A stretch of 64,000 nt of DNA, from positions 1,646,001 to 1,710,000 of the forward strand of contig NZ_CP058986.1 in assembly GCF_019278525.1 (NCBI RefSeq). The letters run 5' to 3'. A program made the position numbers and the translations under genes. Origin of the DNA: Polaribacter sp. HaHaR_3_91 (lineage in GTDB: Bacteria > Bacteroidota > Bacteroidia > Flavobacteriales > Flavobacteriaceae). The notes under the pieces were generated by a model. That model made no database searches. It had not been told where the DNA came from and was given only the letters and a program-made list of their open reading frames with translations. Shown here in pieces: positions 36,550-47,549 of the stretch. The number at the start of each line of letters is the position of its first letter. Position 1 is the first letter of the stretch.

Positions 36550-36849
36550 TTAAAGTGTAAATAAAGGTTTCATTTTAATACAGTAACTAATTACGATAAC
36601 TAGCACGTTTATCGTTGCAAATGATATAATTATTTTCTGCTTGTTCTTAAATCTCGATTTAAAGGTTATCAATATAAATAGACCAAATAATAGTAATGTG
36701 TAAATTGCAGGATACATTTTAAAAGCAGCTACAAAGTCTCCTTTTATAAGCAGCATAAATGCTCTTTGAATTCCGCAACCTGGACAATCTATCCCGAAAA
36801 GAGATTTATTTAAACAAGGCAGCAAATAATCATTTGTAATTAAAAACAT
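36550..36849 (-). CDS. DUF2752 membrane protein
   Basis: A 99-aa protein with the DUF2752 signature FGIDCPGCGIQRAFMLLIKG, i.e. CPGCGxxR, followed by two membrane helices. Function unknown; the Cys pair suggests metal or disulfide chemistry. It lies 6 bases after ybaB and 9 bases before the CCC-motif gene, forming a three-gene unit. Confidence 0.82.
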   Translation of the reverse strand: MFLITNDYLLPCLNKSLFGIDCPGCGIQRAFMLLIKGDFVAAFKMYPAIYTLLLFGLFILITFKSRFKNKQKIIISFATINVLVIVISYCIKMKPLFTL

Positions 36850-36855
36850 ATTTAA

Positions 36856-37179
36856 TTATTTAAACATGTCCATTCCTGGTATGTTTGGCATTCCGCTTTT
36901 AGCGGCAACAGCCATTTCTGCATCATTAATTTTAGTTGCTTTTTCGATAGCTTTATTTAAAGAAAGAATTAAATAGTCTTCTAATTCTTCGGCATCTTCA
37001 AGCAAAGAATTATCTATAGAAATAGATTTAATTTCTCTGTTTGCTGTTAATATTATTTTTAGTTTACCATCTGCGGCTACTTCATCTACTAAAACAGTGT
37101 TTAATCTTGTTTTTGTTTCTTCTACTTTTTGCTGAGCTTCTTTAAGCTTATTCATCATTCCTGATAAGTCTCCTAACAT
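36856..37179 (-). CDS. YbaB/EbfC family nucleoid-associated protein
   Basis: A 107-aa protein with the family start [17 protein letters not shown], a central beta region ([20 protein letters not shown]) and a C-terminal Met/Gly-rich tail. YbaB homologues bind DNA as dimers without strong specificity and often sit beside recR; here recR is about 20 kb away. First gene of the unit with the DUF2752 and CCC-motif genes. Confidence 0.88.
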   Translation of the reverse strand: MLGDLSGMMNKLKEAQQKVEETKTRLNTVLVDEVAADGKLKIILTANREIKSISIDNSLLEDAEELEDYLILSLNKAIEKATKINDAEMAVAAKSGMPNIPGMDMFK

Positions 37180-37246
37180 ATTTTTTTATTAAAATTTAAG
37201 TTTGTTACAAATTTAGTATTTTTATAAGAATTTAAATCAACCAAAA

Positions 37247-39418
37247 ATGAGAAAAATAGTTATTCCTTTCGTTGTATTAAGTCTTACATTTGCAACCGCT
37301 TGTAAAAATGAGACCATGAAAAGTACAGATGCAAAAACTCCAGTAGCAGAAAAACAGCCTACAAAGTTAGAAAAACACGGAGATGTTAGAATAGATAATT
37401 ATTTTTGGATGCGTTTGTCTGATGAGCAAAAAAATGCCATAGATAAAGACACTCAAACTGAAAAAGTAGTAAACTATTTAGAAGAGGAAAACACCTATTA
37501 TAATGAGGTAACTGCATATACAAAACCGTTTCAAGGAGAATTATTCGAAGAAATGAAAGGTAGAATAAAAGAAGACGATTCTTCTGTACCTTATAAAGAC
37601 AACGGTTACTTTTATATTACGCGTTATGAAATAGGGAATCAATACCCAATATATAGCCGTAAAAAAGAAAATTTAGAGGCAGACGAAGAAGTTCTTTTTA
37701 ATGTAAACGAAATGGCTAAAGATTTCGATTATTATCAATTAGGAGGTTTAAATATTTCTTCGGATAATAAATTAGCTGTTTTTGCAACAGATACTGTAAG
37801 TAGAAGACAGTATTTTTTAAGAATTAAAAACTTAGAAACTGGTGAAATTTATAAAGATATTATAGAAAACACAACAGGAGGATCTGTTTGGGCAAACGAT
37901 AATAAAACTATTTTTTACACCAAAAAGAACCCAGAAACGTTAAGAAGTGAAAAGGTTTTTAGACATGTTCTAGGTACACCAACCTCTGAAGATGTAGAAG
38001 TTTTTCATGAAAACGACGATACATTTGGTACGTATGTAACCAAATCTAAATCTGATAAATATATTATTATTGGGTCTTATAATACAATCTCTACAGAAGC
38101 ACAGTATTTAGATGCAGATAATCCAACAGGAGCATTTACAATGCTACAACCTAGAGAAAGAGATTTAGAATATAGTGTTGCGCATTTTGGAGATTATTTT
38201 TACTTGTTAACGAATAAAGATAATGCCATTAACTTTAAGTTGATGAAAACTCCAATTACAAATACTACAAAAGAGAATTGGGTAGATGTAATTCCGCATA
38301 GAGATGATACTTTATTAGAAGATTTTTCAATATTTAAAGACTATTTAGTTTTAGAAGAGCGTACTAATGGCTTAAATAAAATACGTATTAAGCGTTGGGA
38401 TGAAACCAAGGATTACTACTTACCTTTTAATGAAGAAACCTATTCTGTGGGCGTGTATGCAAATCCAGATTTCGATACAGATATTATTCGTTATTCATAC
38501 AATTCTTTTACAACACCAAGTTCTGTGATTGATTTCAATATGAAGGATCAATCTAAAGAGGTTAAAAAGGAACAAGAAGTTTTAGGAGGTAAATTTAAGA
38601 AAGAAAATTACATAAGCAGACGTGTTTGGGTAAGTGCTAGAGATGGTAAAAAGGTAGCTATTTCTTTGGTTTATCATAAAGATACAGAGCTAAATAATAA
38701 CACACCGGTATTGCAATATGCTTATGGTTCTTACGGATATACCATTCCAGATAGTTTTTCTACCACTCGTTTAAGTTTATTAGATAGAGGTTTTGTTTAT
38801 GCGTTGGCACATATCCGAGGTAGCGAATATTTAGGAAGAGAATGGTATGAAGATGGTAAAATGTTGAATAAGAAAAATACCTTTAATGATTTTATCGATT
38901 GTTCTCAGTATTTAATTGATAACAACTACACATCACCAGAGCATTTATACGCTATGGGTGGTTCTGCAGGAGGTTTATTAATGGGAGCTATTGTAAATAT
39001 GAATCCAGAACTGTATAACGGAATTATTGCTTCTGTACCTTTTGTAGATGTAATTTCTACGATGTTAGATGATAGTATTCCGCTTACAACGGGAGAATAT
39101 GACGAATGGGGTAACCCAAATGACAAGGAGTATTACGATTATATAAAATCGTATTCACCTTATGACCAAGTAAAAGCAAAAGACTACCCGAATATTTTAG
39201 TTACTACAGGTTTTCATGATTCTCAAGTACAATATTGGGAGCCAGCAAAGTGGGTTGCAAAATTACGTGAGTTAAAAACAGACAACAATTTACTGTTATT
39301 AGAAACAAATATGGAAGCAGGACACGGAGGTGCTTCAGGGCGTTTTGATGCTTTAAAAGAAACTGCTAAAATGTATTCTTTCTTTTTAGCATTAGAGGGT
39401 AAATTAGATACCAAATAA
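37247..39418 (+). CDS. S9 prolyl oligopeptidase family protease (oligopeptidase B-like), lipoprotein
   Basis: A 723-aa enzyme with a lipoprotein-type signal (TFATAC, Cys19), an N-terminal seven-blade propeller (about 75-430) and a C-terminal alpha/beta hydrolase. The catalytic Ser573 is in MGGSAGGLLMG, Asp658 in GFHDSQV and His693 in AGHGGASGR. RVWVSARDGKKVAISLVYHK and EWYEDGKMLNKKNTFNDF are typical of PtrB. It would cut short peptides, probably in the periplasm. Confidence 0.9.
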   Translation: MRKIVIPFVVLSLTFATACKNETMKSTDAKTPVAEKQPTKLEKHGDVRIDNYFWMRLSDEQKNAIDKDTQTEKVVNYLEEENTYYNEVTAYTKPFQGELFEEMKGRIKEDDSSVPYKDNGYFYITRYEIGNQYPIYSRKKENLEADEEVLFNVNEMAKDFDYYQLGGLNISSDNKLAVFATDTVSRRQYFLRIKNLETGEIYKDIIENTTGGSVWANDNKTIFYTKKNPETLRSEKVFRHVLGTPTSEDVEVFHENDDTFGTYVTKSKSDKYIIIGSYNTISTEAQYLDADNPTGAFTMLQPRERDLEYSVAHFGDYFYLLTNKDNAINFKLMKTPITNTTKENWVDVIPHRDDTLLEDFSIFKDYLVLEERTNGLNKIRIKRWDETKDYYLPFNEETYSVGVYANPDFDTDIIRYSYNSFTTPSSVIDFNMKDQSKEVKKEQEVLGGKFKKENYISRRVWVSARDGKKVAISLVYHKDTELNNNTPVLQYAYGSYGYTIPDSFSTTRLSLLDRGFVYALAHIRGSEYLGREWYEDGKMLNKKNTFNDFIDCSQYLIDNNYTSPEHLYAMGGSAGGLLMGAIVNMNPELYNGIIASVPFVDVISTMLDDSIPLTTGEYDEWGNPNDKEYYDYIKSYSPYDQVKAKDYPNILVTTGFHDSQVQYWEPAKWVAKLRELKTDNNLLLLETNMEAGHGGASGRFDALKETAKMYSFFLALEGKLDTK

Positions 39419-39459
39419 ATTAAGTATTAAAAACAGTTTCAGTATTTAAGGATTAACCG

Positions 39460-39467
39460 TACTTTTG
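39460..39467 (+). promoter_or_regulatory. -7 element upstream of the capA-like gene
   Basis: TACTTTTG matches TAnnTTTG. Transcription from here would include repeat R1 copy 3 in a leader of about 115 bases. Confidence 0.4.
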
Positions 39468-39493
39468 CTGCAAGAATCAAAGATCAAATAAGT

Positions 39494-39562
39494 GTCATTG
39501 CGAGCGTAACGAAGCTATTTTTAGCAATAAAAGATAAATACGTAGCGCAAAATCGTAATGAC
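39494..39562. repeat. R1-type interspersed repeat, copy 3 (diverged)
   Basis: Starts GTCATTGCGAGCGTAACGAA and ends ATCGTAATGAC, sharing the outer arms of copies 1 and 2 with a different centre. It lies between the S9 peptidase and the capA-like gene. Confidence 0.65.
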
Positions 39563-39586
39563 ATTTACTTTGAGAATAGTGAGAGA

Positions 39587-40582
39587 ATGACGAGAAACAA
39601 AGGAATTACCAATTCAATATTAGATTTAGTAGGTGAAACCCCGCTAATTAAACTTCATAAGATTACAAAAAATCTACCTGGCGGCTATTACGCAAAGTTC
39701 GAAGCTTTTAATCCAGGTCATTCAGCAAAAGATAGAATTGCTTTACACATTGTACAAAACGCAGAGAAAAAAGGCATCCTTAAAAAGGGAGCTACCATTG
39801 TAGAAACTACTTCAGGTAATACTGGTTTTAGTTTGGCAATGATAAGTATTGTTAAAGGGTATAAATGTATATTAGCAGTAAGTGATAAATCTTCTAAAGA
39901 TAAAATAGATTTACTAAAATCGATGGGAGCAGAGGTACATGTTTGTCCTGCAAATGTAGCACCAGAAGACCCAAGATCTTATTATGAAGTTGCCAAAGCA
40001 ATACATAAACAAACAAAGAATTCAGTTTATATAAATCAATACTTTAATGAGCTAAATACAGAGGCACATTATAGAACAACTGGACCAGAAATTTGGGAAC
40101 AAACGGGAGGTAAGATCACACATTTAGTGGTTGCAAGTGGTACAGGAGGTACTATATCTGGTTCTGGTAAATATTTAAAAGAACAAAATCCGAATATTAA
40201 AGTACTCGGAGTGGATGCAATAGGTTCTGTATTAAAGAAATATCATGAAACTAGAGAGCTAGATTTAAATGAAGTAAGTCCGTATAAGATTGAAGGATTG
40301 GGTAAAAACTTAATTCCTACGGCTACCGATTTTGATGTGATAGATATCTATGAAAAAGTATCGGATAAAGAAGCTGCTTTAGAGGCTAGAAACATTGTTC
40401 GAAAAGAAGGTATTTTTCCAGGATATACAAGTGGAGCTGTTATGCAAGCTACCAAACAATATGCTGCAAAAGATATGTTTAATGAAGATAGTTTTGTAGT
40501 GTTAATTTTTGCAGATCATGGATCTCGTTATATGAATAAAATTTATAGCGATGATTGGATGAAAGAAAATAATTTTTTGTAA
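39587..40582 (+). CDS. PLP-dependent cysteine-synthase-like enzyme, probable cysteate synthase (CapA-like)
   Basis: A 331-aa fold-type II PLP enzyme. The PLP Lys48 is in HSAKDRIAL, with the substrate loop [10 protein letters not shown] (75-84) and the phosphate loop [12 protein letters not shown]. It is slightly unlike housekeeping CysK. The next gene is a CapB-like acyltransferase. In Capnocytophaga and Flavobacterium such neighbours make capnine: the first enzyme forms cysteate (from phosphoserine and sulfite), the second condenses it with fatty acyl-CoA. A plain O-acetylserine sulfhydrylase role cannot be excluded. Confidence 0.78.
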   Translation: MTRNKGITNSILDLVGETPLIKLHKITKNLPGGYYAKFEAFNPGHSAKDRIALHIVQNAEKKGILKKGATIVETTSGNTGFSLAMISIVKGYKCILAVSDKSSKDKIDLLKSMGAEVHVCPANVAPEDPRSYYEVAKAIHKQTKNSVYINQYFNELNTEAHYRTTGPEIWEQTGGKITHLVVASGTGGTISGSGKYLKEQNPNIKVLGVDAIGSVLKKYHETRELDLNEVSPYKIEGLGKNLIPTATDFDVIDIYEKVSDKEAALEARNIVRKEGIFPGYTSGAVMQATKQYAAKDMFNEDSFVVLIFADHGSRYMNKIYSDDWMKENNFL

Positions 40583-40666
40583 AAAGAATAGAAACAAACG
40601 CAATTTGATTAACTGCAAAAAAAGCAGTTTCTTTGCGTTTCGAATAACAATAATAAAATAGAGCAC

Positions 40667-41914
40667 ATGGCGAAAGATTTATTTGAAAGAATAGAAGCAG
40701 ATAAAGGTCCCTTAGGTAAATGGGCAAAACAAGCAGAAGGCTATTATGTTTTTCCAAAGTTAGAAGGACCAATCTCTAACAGGATGTCTTTTAATGGTAA
40801 GAAAGTTGTTACTTGGAGTATCAACGATTATTTAGGTTTGGCTAATCATCCTGAAGTTTTAAAGGTAGATGGTGCTGCAGCTGCAGAACATGGTATGGCT
40901 TACCCAATGGGTGCTAGAATGATGTCTGGACATACAGAATTTCATGAACAATTAGAAAAAGAATGTGCAGAATTTGTTGAAAAAGATGCTGCATATTTGG
41001 TAAACTTTGGATACCAAGGTATGGTGTCTGCTATTGATGCTTTAGTAACTAAAAACGATATTATTGTCTATGACATGGATACACATGCGTGTATTATAGA
41101 TGGTGTTCGTTTGCATGCTGGTAAACGTTTTGTTTACAAGCACAACGACATGGAAAGTTTTGAGAAAAACATTAAGCGTGCTCAAAGAATGGCAGAGAAA
41201 ACAGGCGGTGGAATCTTAGTGATTTCTGAAGGTGTTTTTGGAATGCGTGGAGAGCAGGGGCGTTTAAAAGAAATTGTTGCTTTTAAAAAAGAATATAATT
41301 TTAGACTTTTAGTAGATGATGCTCATGGTTTTGGTACCTTAGGTAAAGACGGTAAAGGAACAGGAGTAGAGCAAGGAGTACAAGATGAAATAGATGTATA
41401 TTTTGCAACGTTTGCAAAGTCTATGGCAGGTATAGGAGCTTTCTTTGCAGGTAATAAAGAAGTAATACAGTATTTACAATACAATATGCGTTCTCAGATG
41501 TTTGCTAAATCATTGCCAATGGCAATGGTGAAAGGAGCATTAAAACGTTTAGATATGTTGCGTACAATGCCTGAGTTAAAAGAAACTTTGTGGAGAAACA
41601 CAAATGCTTTACAATCTGGTTTACGTGATGCTGGTTTCGATTTAGGAACTACACAAACATGTATTACACCAGTATTCTTAAAGGGAGATATACCAGAAGC
41701 AATGGCTATGGTAAATGATTTACGTGAAAACCACGGGATTTTCTGTTCTATTGTTGTATATCCTGTAATACCAAAAGGATTAATTATTTTAAGATTAATT
41801 CCAACTACAACACATACACAAGAAGATATAGACGAAACAATTACTGCATTTTCCGCAATTAGAGAATTGTTAGAAAACGGTACTTATAAAAAGATTGCAG
41901 CTTCTATGGTGTAA
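40667..41914 (+). CDS. alpha-oxoamine synthase, probable cysteate fatty-acyltransferase (CapB-like)
   Basis: A 415-aa fold-type I PLP enzyme of the KBL/AONS/serine palmitoyltransferase family. The PLP Lys251 is in FATFAKSMAGIGAF, with VDDAHGFGTLGKDGKG carrying the cofactor Asp and NDYLGLANHP near the N-terminus. It lacks the biotin or aminobutyrate neighbours of BioF and Kbl. Next to the cysteine-synthase-like gene it fits the sulfonolipid enzyme that joins cysteate and a fatty acyl thioester to give 3-ketocapnine. Serine palmitoyltransferase is the main alternative. Confidence 0.8.
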   Translation: MAKDLFERIEADKGPLGKWAKQAEGYYVFPKLEGPISNRMSFNGKKVVTWSINDYLGLANHPEVLKVDGAAAAEHGMAYPMGARMMSGHTEFHEQLEKECAEFVEKDAAYLVNFGYQGMVSAIDALVTKNDIIVYDMDTHACIIDGVRLHAGKRFVYKHNDMESFEKNIKRAQRMAEKTGGGILVISEGVFGMRGEQGRLKEIVAFKKEYNFRLLVDDAHGFGTLGKDGKGTGVEQGVQDEIDVYFATFAKSMAGIGAFFAGNKEVIQYLQYNMRSQMFAKSLPMAMVKGALKRLDMLRTMPELKETLWRNTNALQSGLRDAGFDLGTTQTCITPVFLKGDIPEAMAMVNDLRENHGIFCSIVVYPVIPKGLIILRLIPTTTHTQEDIDETITAFSAIRELLENGTYKKIAASMV

Positions 41915-41937
41915 TTTTTTTTCTCTTTAGATATTAT

Positions 41938-41967
41938 AAAAAACCGAGCTATATAGCTCGGTTTTTG
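41938..41967 (+). terminator. intrinsic terminator after the capB-like gene
   Basis: AAAAACCGAGCT and AGCTCGGTTTTT around ATAT; a near-perfect GC-core hairpin with T-tract. Confidence 0.85.
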
Positions 41968-42148
41968 TGTTTATAATTTTCACTTTTTAACTTCTATATT
42001 TCTTAAAGTTTAAATACACTTCGAAATTAAGGAAAATGCTTTGTTGGTACATAAATAAAATGTTAAACTAATTAATTGTATTTAAGCGATCATTTAGAGA
42101 AGTATTTATGAATGAAGAGATTTTTAAATTATGTTTAATTTATAGGCA

Positions 42149-42183
42149 TAAAAAAACCTCATCATTTTAAAATGATGAGGTTT
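42149..42183 (-). terminator. intrinsic terminator of the DEAD-box gene
   Basis: Arms 42154-42168 and 42169-42183 (AAACCTCATCATTTT and complement), perfect 15-base palindrome. The minus-strand reading is followed by a T-run. The 290 bases between the convergent capB-like and helicase genes hold only this and the previous terminator. Confidence 0.85.
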
Positions 42184-42204
42184 GTATATATAGTTTAGTA
42201 CTAT

Positions 42205-44043
42205 TTAGCTTTCTCTACGTTTTCTTCCAAAACCGCCAGAAGATCTTCTCTCTCCAGAAGCACTACCTGAACTTCTGTTAGCTCTGTCTGGTCTATCAGA
42301 AGAACGTCTGTCAGATCTTCCTCTACTAGAAGAATCTCCACCTCTAGAAGAACCTTCAGAACCTCTACGTCTTCCAAAACCACCATCTTTTTTACCGAAA
42401 GGTTTTTTACCTCCTCTTCGTCCACCACCAGAACGTTCTTTCTTAGTAATCTCTATGTTTACAGAGCGTCCGTCAAAATCTGGTTGGTTGCTAGCAAAAG
42501 CTTCTAATGTTTGGTCTTCGAAATTTTTATCAAGTTCAAAGAAAGAGAAAGTATCTAAAATATCTATAGAACCAATTTCAATCTTATCTCCAATATTTTG
42601 GTCGTTAATTAAACCAATTAATTTACCTGGGTTTAAGTTGTCTTTTCTACCAATATTGATAAAGAAACGGGTCATGTTTTCATTCTCCATTCTAGCTCTA
42701 GAGTTGTCTCTAGAAGATAGATCGTTTAAATCTTTAGAGTTCTCATAATACTTTAACATGGTATTAAATTCTAAAGAAACAAATTTTTTGATTAACTCTT
42801 CTCTATCTAAAGATTCTAGTTTCTCATAAATATTTGGTAAAAACTCCTCCATTTCAGATTCGTTTACTTCCGTATTTTGAACCTTATCAATTAAATTCAT
42901 TAATTGATTTTGAACAATTTCTTTTCCAGAAGGAACTTTACCTTCTAAGAATTTCTTCTTAATGATTCTTTCAATCTGACGTAATTTCCCTTTTTCTTTA
43001 CCGTTAACTAAAACAATAGAAATACCTTTGTTACCAGCTCTACCGGTTCTACCACTTCTGTGTGTGTAGTTTTCTATCTGGTCTGGTAATTTATGGTTTA
43101 TTACGTGTGTTAATTCAGTAACATCCAATCCACGAGCAGCAACATCTGTAGCTACTAAAATCTGAATTGTTTTCTTACGGAATTTACCCATTACAGAATC
43201 TCTTTGTGCTTGAGATAAATCTCCGTGTAAAGCATCTGCACTATAACCGTCTTTTATTAAATTGTCTGCAACCTCTTGTGTTTCTCTACGAGTTCTACAA
43301 AAAATAATTGCATAAATATCAGGGTTTAAATCTGCTATTCTTTTTAATGCTGGGTAACGTGTTCTTTCTGTAACTCCATAAAACTCATGAGTTACATTAT
43401 CTGAACCTGTATTTTTTTCACCAGAAGTAATTTCTACTGGTTTTGTCATATAGTTTTTTGCAATAGACTCTACCTCTCTAGGGAAAGTTGCAGAAAACAA
43501 TAAGGTTTGTTTTGTTTCTGGAGTAGCTTCTAAGACTTTATCTAACTCGTCTTTAAAACCCATGTTTAACATTTCATCAGCTTCGTCTAAGACTAACCAT
43601 TGAACGTTTCCTAATTTTAAAGCTCTTCTGTTAATTAAATCTACAGTTCTACCTGGAGTTCCAACTACTATTTGTGCACCTCTTTTTAAAGATCTAATTT
43701 GATCTTCCATACTAGAACCACCATATACGGTAGCTACTTTAACATCCGGTAAATACTTACAAAAGTCTTTAATATTATTACCAATCTGAACTGCAAGTTC
43801 TCTTGTTGGTGATAAAATAATTGCTTGTACGTTTTTACTGCTTGTATCTAAAAGCTCTAATATTGGCAAACTAAAAGCAGCAGTTTTACCTGTACCTGTT
43901 TGTGCAAATGCTTTTAAATCGTCTGTAGATGAAATAATTTGTGGAATTGCTTTTTCCTGAATTACGGTAGGTTTTTCGTAACCTAAATCCGTCAATGCTC
44001 TGTTAATCGGTTCTTTTAAACCTAATTCTAAAAATGTTGACAT
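42205..44043 (-). CDS. DEAD-box ATP-dependent RNA helicase
   Basis: A 612-aa helicase. Motif I is AQTGTGKT (47-54), motif II DEAD (153-156), motif III SAT and motif VI HRSGRTGRAG. After the core, a DbpA-type RNA-binding domain is likely (about 455-535: MTRFFINIGRKDNLNPGKL). The last 75 residues are a low-complexity tail of Gly, Arg, Ser and Asp (RSGGGRRGGKKPFGKK), suited to RNA binding. It resembles DeaD/CshA helicases of cold adaptation and ribosome assembly. The predicted leader of about 95 bases fits post-transcriptional control. Confidence 0.93.
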   Translation of the reverse strand: MSTFLELGLKEPINRALTDLGYEKPTVIQEKAIPQIISSTDDLKAFAQTGTGKTAAFSLPILELLDTSSKNVQAIILSPTRELAVQIGNNIKDFCKYLPDVKVATVYGGSSMEDQIRSLKRGAQIVVGTPGRTVDLINRRALKLGNVQWLVLDEADEMLNMGFKDELDKVLEATPETKQTLLFSATFPREVESIAKNYMTKPVEITSGEKNTGSDNVTHEFYGVTERTRYPALKRIADLNPDIYAIIFCRTRRETQEVADNLIKDGYSADALHGDLSQAQRDSVMGKFRKKTIQILVATDVAARGLDVTELTHVINHKLPDQIENYTHRSGRTGRAGNKGISIVLVNGKEKGKLRQIERIIKKKFLEGKVPSGKEIVQNQLMNLIDKVQNTEVNESEMEEFLPNIYEKLESLDREELIKKFVSLEFNTMLKYYENSKDLNDLSSRDNSRARMENENMTRFFINIGRKDNLNPGKLIGLINDQNIGDKIEIGSIDILDTFSFFELDKNFEDQTLEAFASNQPDFDGRSVNIEITKKERSGGGRRGGKKPFGKKDGGFGRRRGSEGSSRGGDSSSRGRSDRRSSDRPDRANRSSGSASGERRSSGGFGRKRRES

Positions 44044-44139
44044 TACTGTGTTTTTTTGGATTCACAGAACGCCCACCTGCAAACCCGATTATAAATTCGA
44101 CCTGATTATTAATGAGTTAGACTCAGAATAAAAATCGTG

Positions 44140-44147
44140 CAAATGTA
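44140..44147 (-). promoter_or_regulatory. -7 element of the DEAD-box gene
   Basis: TACATTTG on the minus strand, about 97 bases before the start codon, giving a long leader. No clear TTG at -33. Confidence 0.45.
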
Positions 44148-44178
44148 CAACTAATTTTTAGATTATCGAAATAAATTA

Positions 44179-45567
44179 CTAATCTCTTAGTTTTTTTAAA
44201 TCAGAATATAATTTTTTAGAAGAAATAGAAGCAAAACCATTTGTAATAATTCCTTCTTTATTAATGATAATAGATCTTGTCATTTTACTGGTTAAGAACT
44301 TATTGGCTTCACTTTCTTCTGTAATAAAAAATTGATTCTTTATATCTAATTGCTCAATTCGATCTTGTGCACTTCCGTCAATTTTTATTTGAATAAATTG
44401 TACATCCGGAAATTGTTTGCTTAAATAATTAATTCTAGAAGAGATATACATTGGTGTTGTATTCTCTGGATTCCAGAATAATAGAAACGTATTTTTGTTT
44501 TTTGTAATGTCTTTTATAGAATAAATTCCGTTCGTTAAATCTGTAATGGTAAAATTTACCAATTCTTGTCCTTTACGTAATTCTTCACTGTCTAATAGCA
44601 ATAGTTTTACATGTTCTTTGTCTTTAGTATTTGTACTTAGTTTAAAATAAGTTCCAAAAGCTTCTTTATTTACATTGCAACTAGATTTTTTATAAAAATG
44701 ACTAATAACTGTTTGTTTTAGAAAAGCATTCTTAGAAGCATCAGATGTAATATTCTTGTCTATTGTTTTTAATAAATCTACTGTAAAGTCAGAAGAATAC
44801 TCATTAGTCATTGGTTTATGGCCTAAAGAATAGGTGCTGTTATATAAAAAATTTCTAACGTATTTAGAATAAGGTTGATAATACATTAAAGAATCATTAT
44901 TTACACCTGCAGATGCTCTATGCTTATAAAAAGACTTGTTCACTTTATGAAAGTCTTTTTTATGGTTATATCTTAGGTGAGCAATAGGATATCTTTCTAT
45001 TCTAGAAAATATAGGGTAGGTAAGTGCTACATTTAAAACGCGTTTAAATCCTTTAGTTTCTCCTGGATGATTCTCGGCGTATTCTTTAAATGTTTTATCT
45101 TTTAACACGAGTAGAGAATCTGTCTTTTTAATAAAATTATCAGGCGTTAATTGATTTAATTTGTAAAACATTTTATTGTCTCTTTCTTCTTGTAAAAAGC
45201 AATCTATTAAAATATTATTTCTTTCTGCACCTTTACCAGCATAAACAATAGATTCATCAAAATCCCAGGTGTTTAAACGCAGCATTAAGCTATCTTGTTG
45301 TTCTAAGTAGATAAATTGGTTTTCATTACCATGTGCAAAATAGTACAAACCTTCGTTGGCGTTTTCTAATTTCCCTAAAAACCTATTGTCTTTATTTAGG
45401 AACAAAGTATCGATTACTTTTTCCATAGAAAATAATACAACATATTTAGATTTTGGGTTTATAATCTTACCACCAAAATAAGTTGCTGTTTTTTTAGAAT
45501 TAGAAGTACAGCCTACAAAGGCGGTAATTGTAATTAATAAAATTATATGAAGTAGATTTTTAATCAT
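44179..45567 (-). CDS. thioredoxin-fold (TlpA-like) lipoprotein without CXXC
   Basis: A 462-aa lipoprotein (VGC lipobox, Cys20). The N-terminus (about 30-125) matches a DUF4369-like beta domain; the C-terminus (about 330-460) has the fold of a TlpA/AhpC-TSA thioredoxin (LVNFTITDLTNGIYSIKD, then NTFLLFW). Where the active CXXC should follow Trp365 the sequence reads WNPENTTPM, with no cysteine. Reductase activity is therefore unlikely; a binding or chaperone-like role is inferred. The cis-Pro region is also altered. Confidence 0.75.
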   Translation of the reverse strand: MIKNLLHIILLITITAFVGCTSNSKKTATYFGGKIINPKSKYVVLFSMEKVIDTLFLNKDNRFLGKLENANEGLYYFAHGNENQFIYLEQQDSLMLRLNTWDFDESIVYAGKGAERNNILIDCFLQEERDNKMFYKLNQLTPDNFIKKTDSLLVLKDKTFKEYAENHPGETKGFKRVLNVALTYPIFSRIERYPIAHLRYNHKKDFHKVNKSFYKHRASAGVNNDSLMYYQPYSKYVRNFLYNSTYSLGHKPMTNEYSSDFTVDLLKTIDKNITSDASKNAFLKQTVISHFYKKSSCNVNKEAFGTYFKLSTNTKDKEHVKLLLLDSEELRKGQELVNFTITDLTNGIYSIKDITKNKNTFLLFWNPENTTPMYISSRINYLSKQFPDVQFIQIKIDGSAQDRIEQLDIKNQFFITEESEANKFLTSKMTRSIIINKEGIITNGFASISSKKLYSDLKKLRD

Positions 45568-45725
45568 TTACTCTAGGGATCTATTCTTTATAACAAAGTT
45601 AGGTATTCATCTAGGCTATTGTTGTTAATTCATTGTTAAAATAGTTCTTAAATTGGTCATAAAAACCAAATTATAATTTATTGAAAACCGTTTTAAATCA
45701 AGGGGTAAAAGATAAATCAAATTTG

Positions 45726-45733
45726 TACTTTTG
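45726..45733 (+). promoter_or_regulatory. -7 element of the ABC-F gene
   Basis: TACTTTTG, 23 bases before the start codon; the -33 region is weak. Confidence 0.4.
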
Positions 45734-45753
45734 CACAAAATTAAAAATAATAG

Positions 45754-47376
<1,623 letters not shown>

Positions 47377-47420
47377 TTTCTAAGAGACACGAGTTTTAGA
47401 AGTATTCAATACTTTAATAA

Positions 47421-47461
47421 AAAAAGACCTCACAAATTTTTAAAATTTGTGAGGTCTTTTT
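47421..47461. terminator. bidirectional terminator
   Basis: 20-base arms 47421-47440 and 47442-47461 (AAAAAGACCTCACAAATTTT and complement) between the convergent ABC-F and oxyR genes. Confidence 0.85.
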
Positions 47462-47549
47462 TTATTATTTAGATTAAATTTTTTAAGAATATTGAATGCT
47501 ATAAAAGAGTGTCTTTGATAACATAAATATCTGCGAAATTCGTGTCTTT

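Noticed and set aside
37247..39418. Dipeptidyl peptidase IV assignment
   Set aside because: The N-terminal region and the GGSAGG context fit oligopeptidase B/prolyl oligopeptidase better than the DPP-IV type (GWSYGG).
40479..40772. Minus-strand open frame over the capA-capB junction
   Set aside because: It overlaps the ends of two clear PLP-enzyme genes and is Leu/Tyr-rich without any motif.
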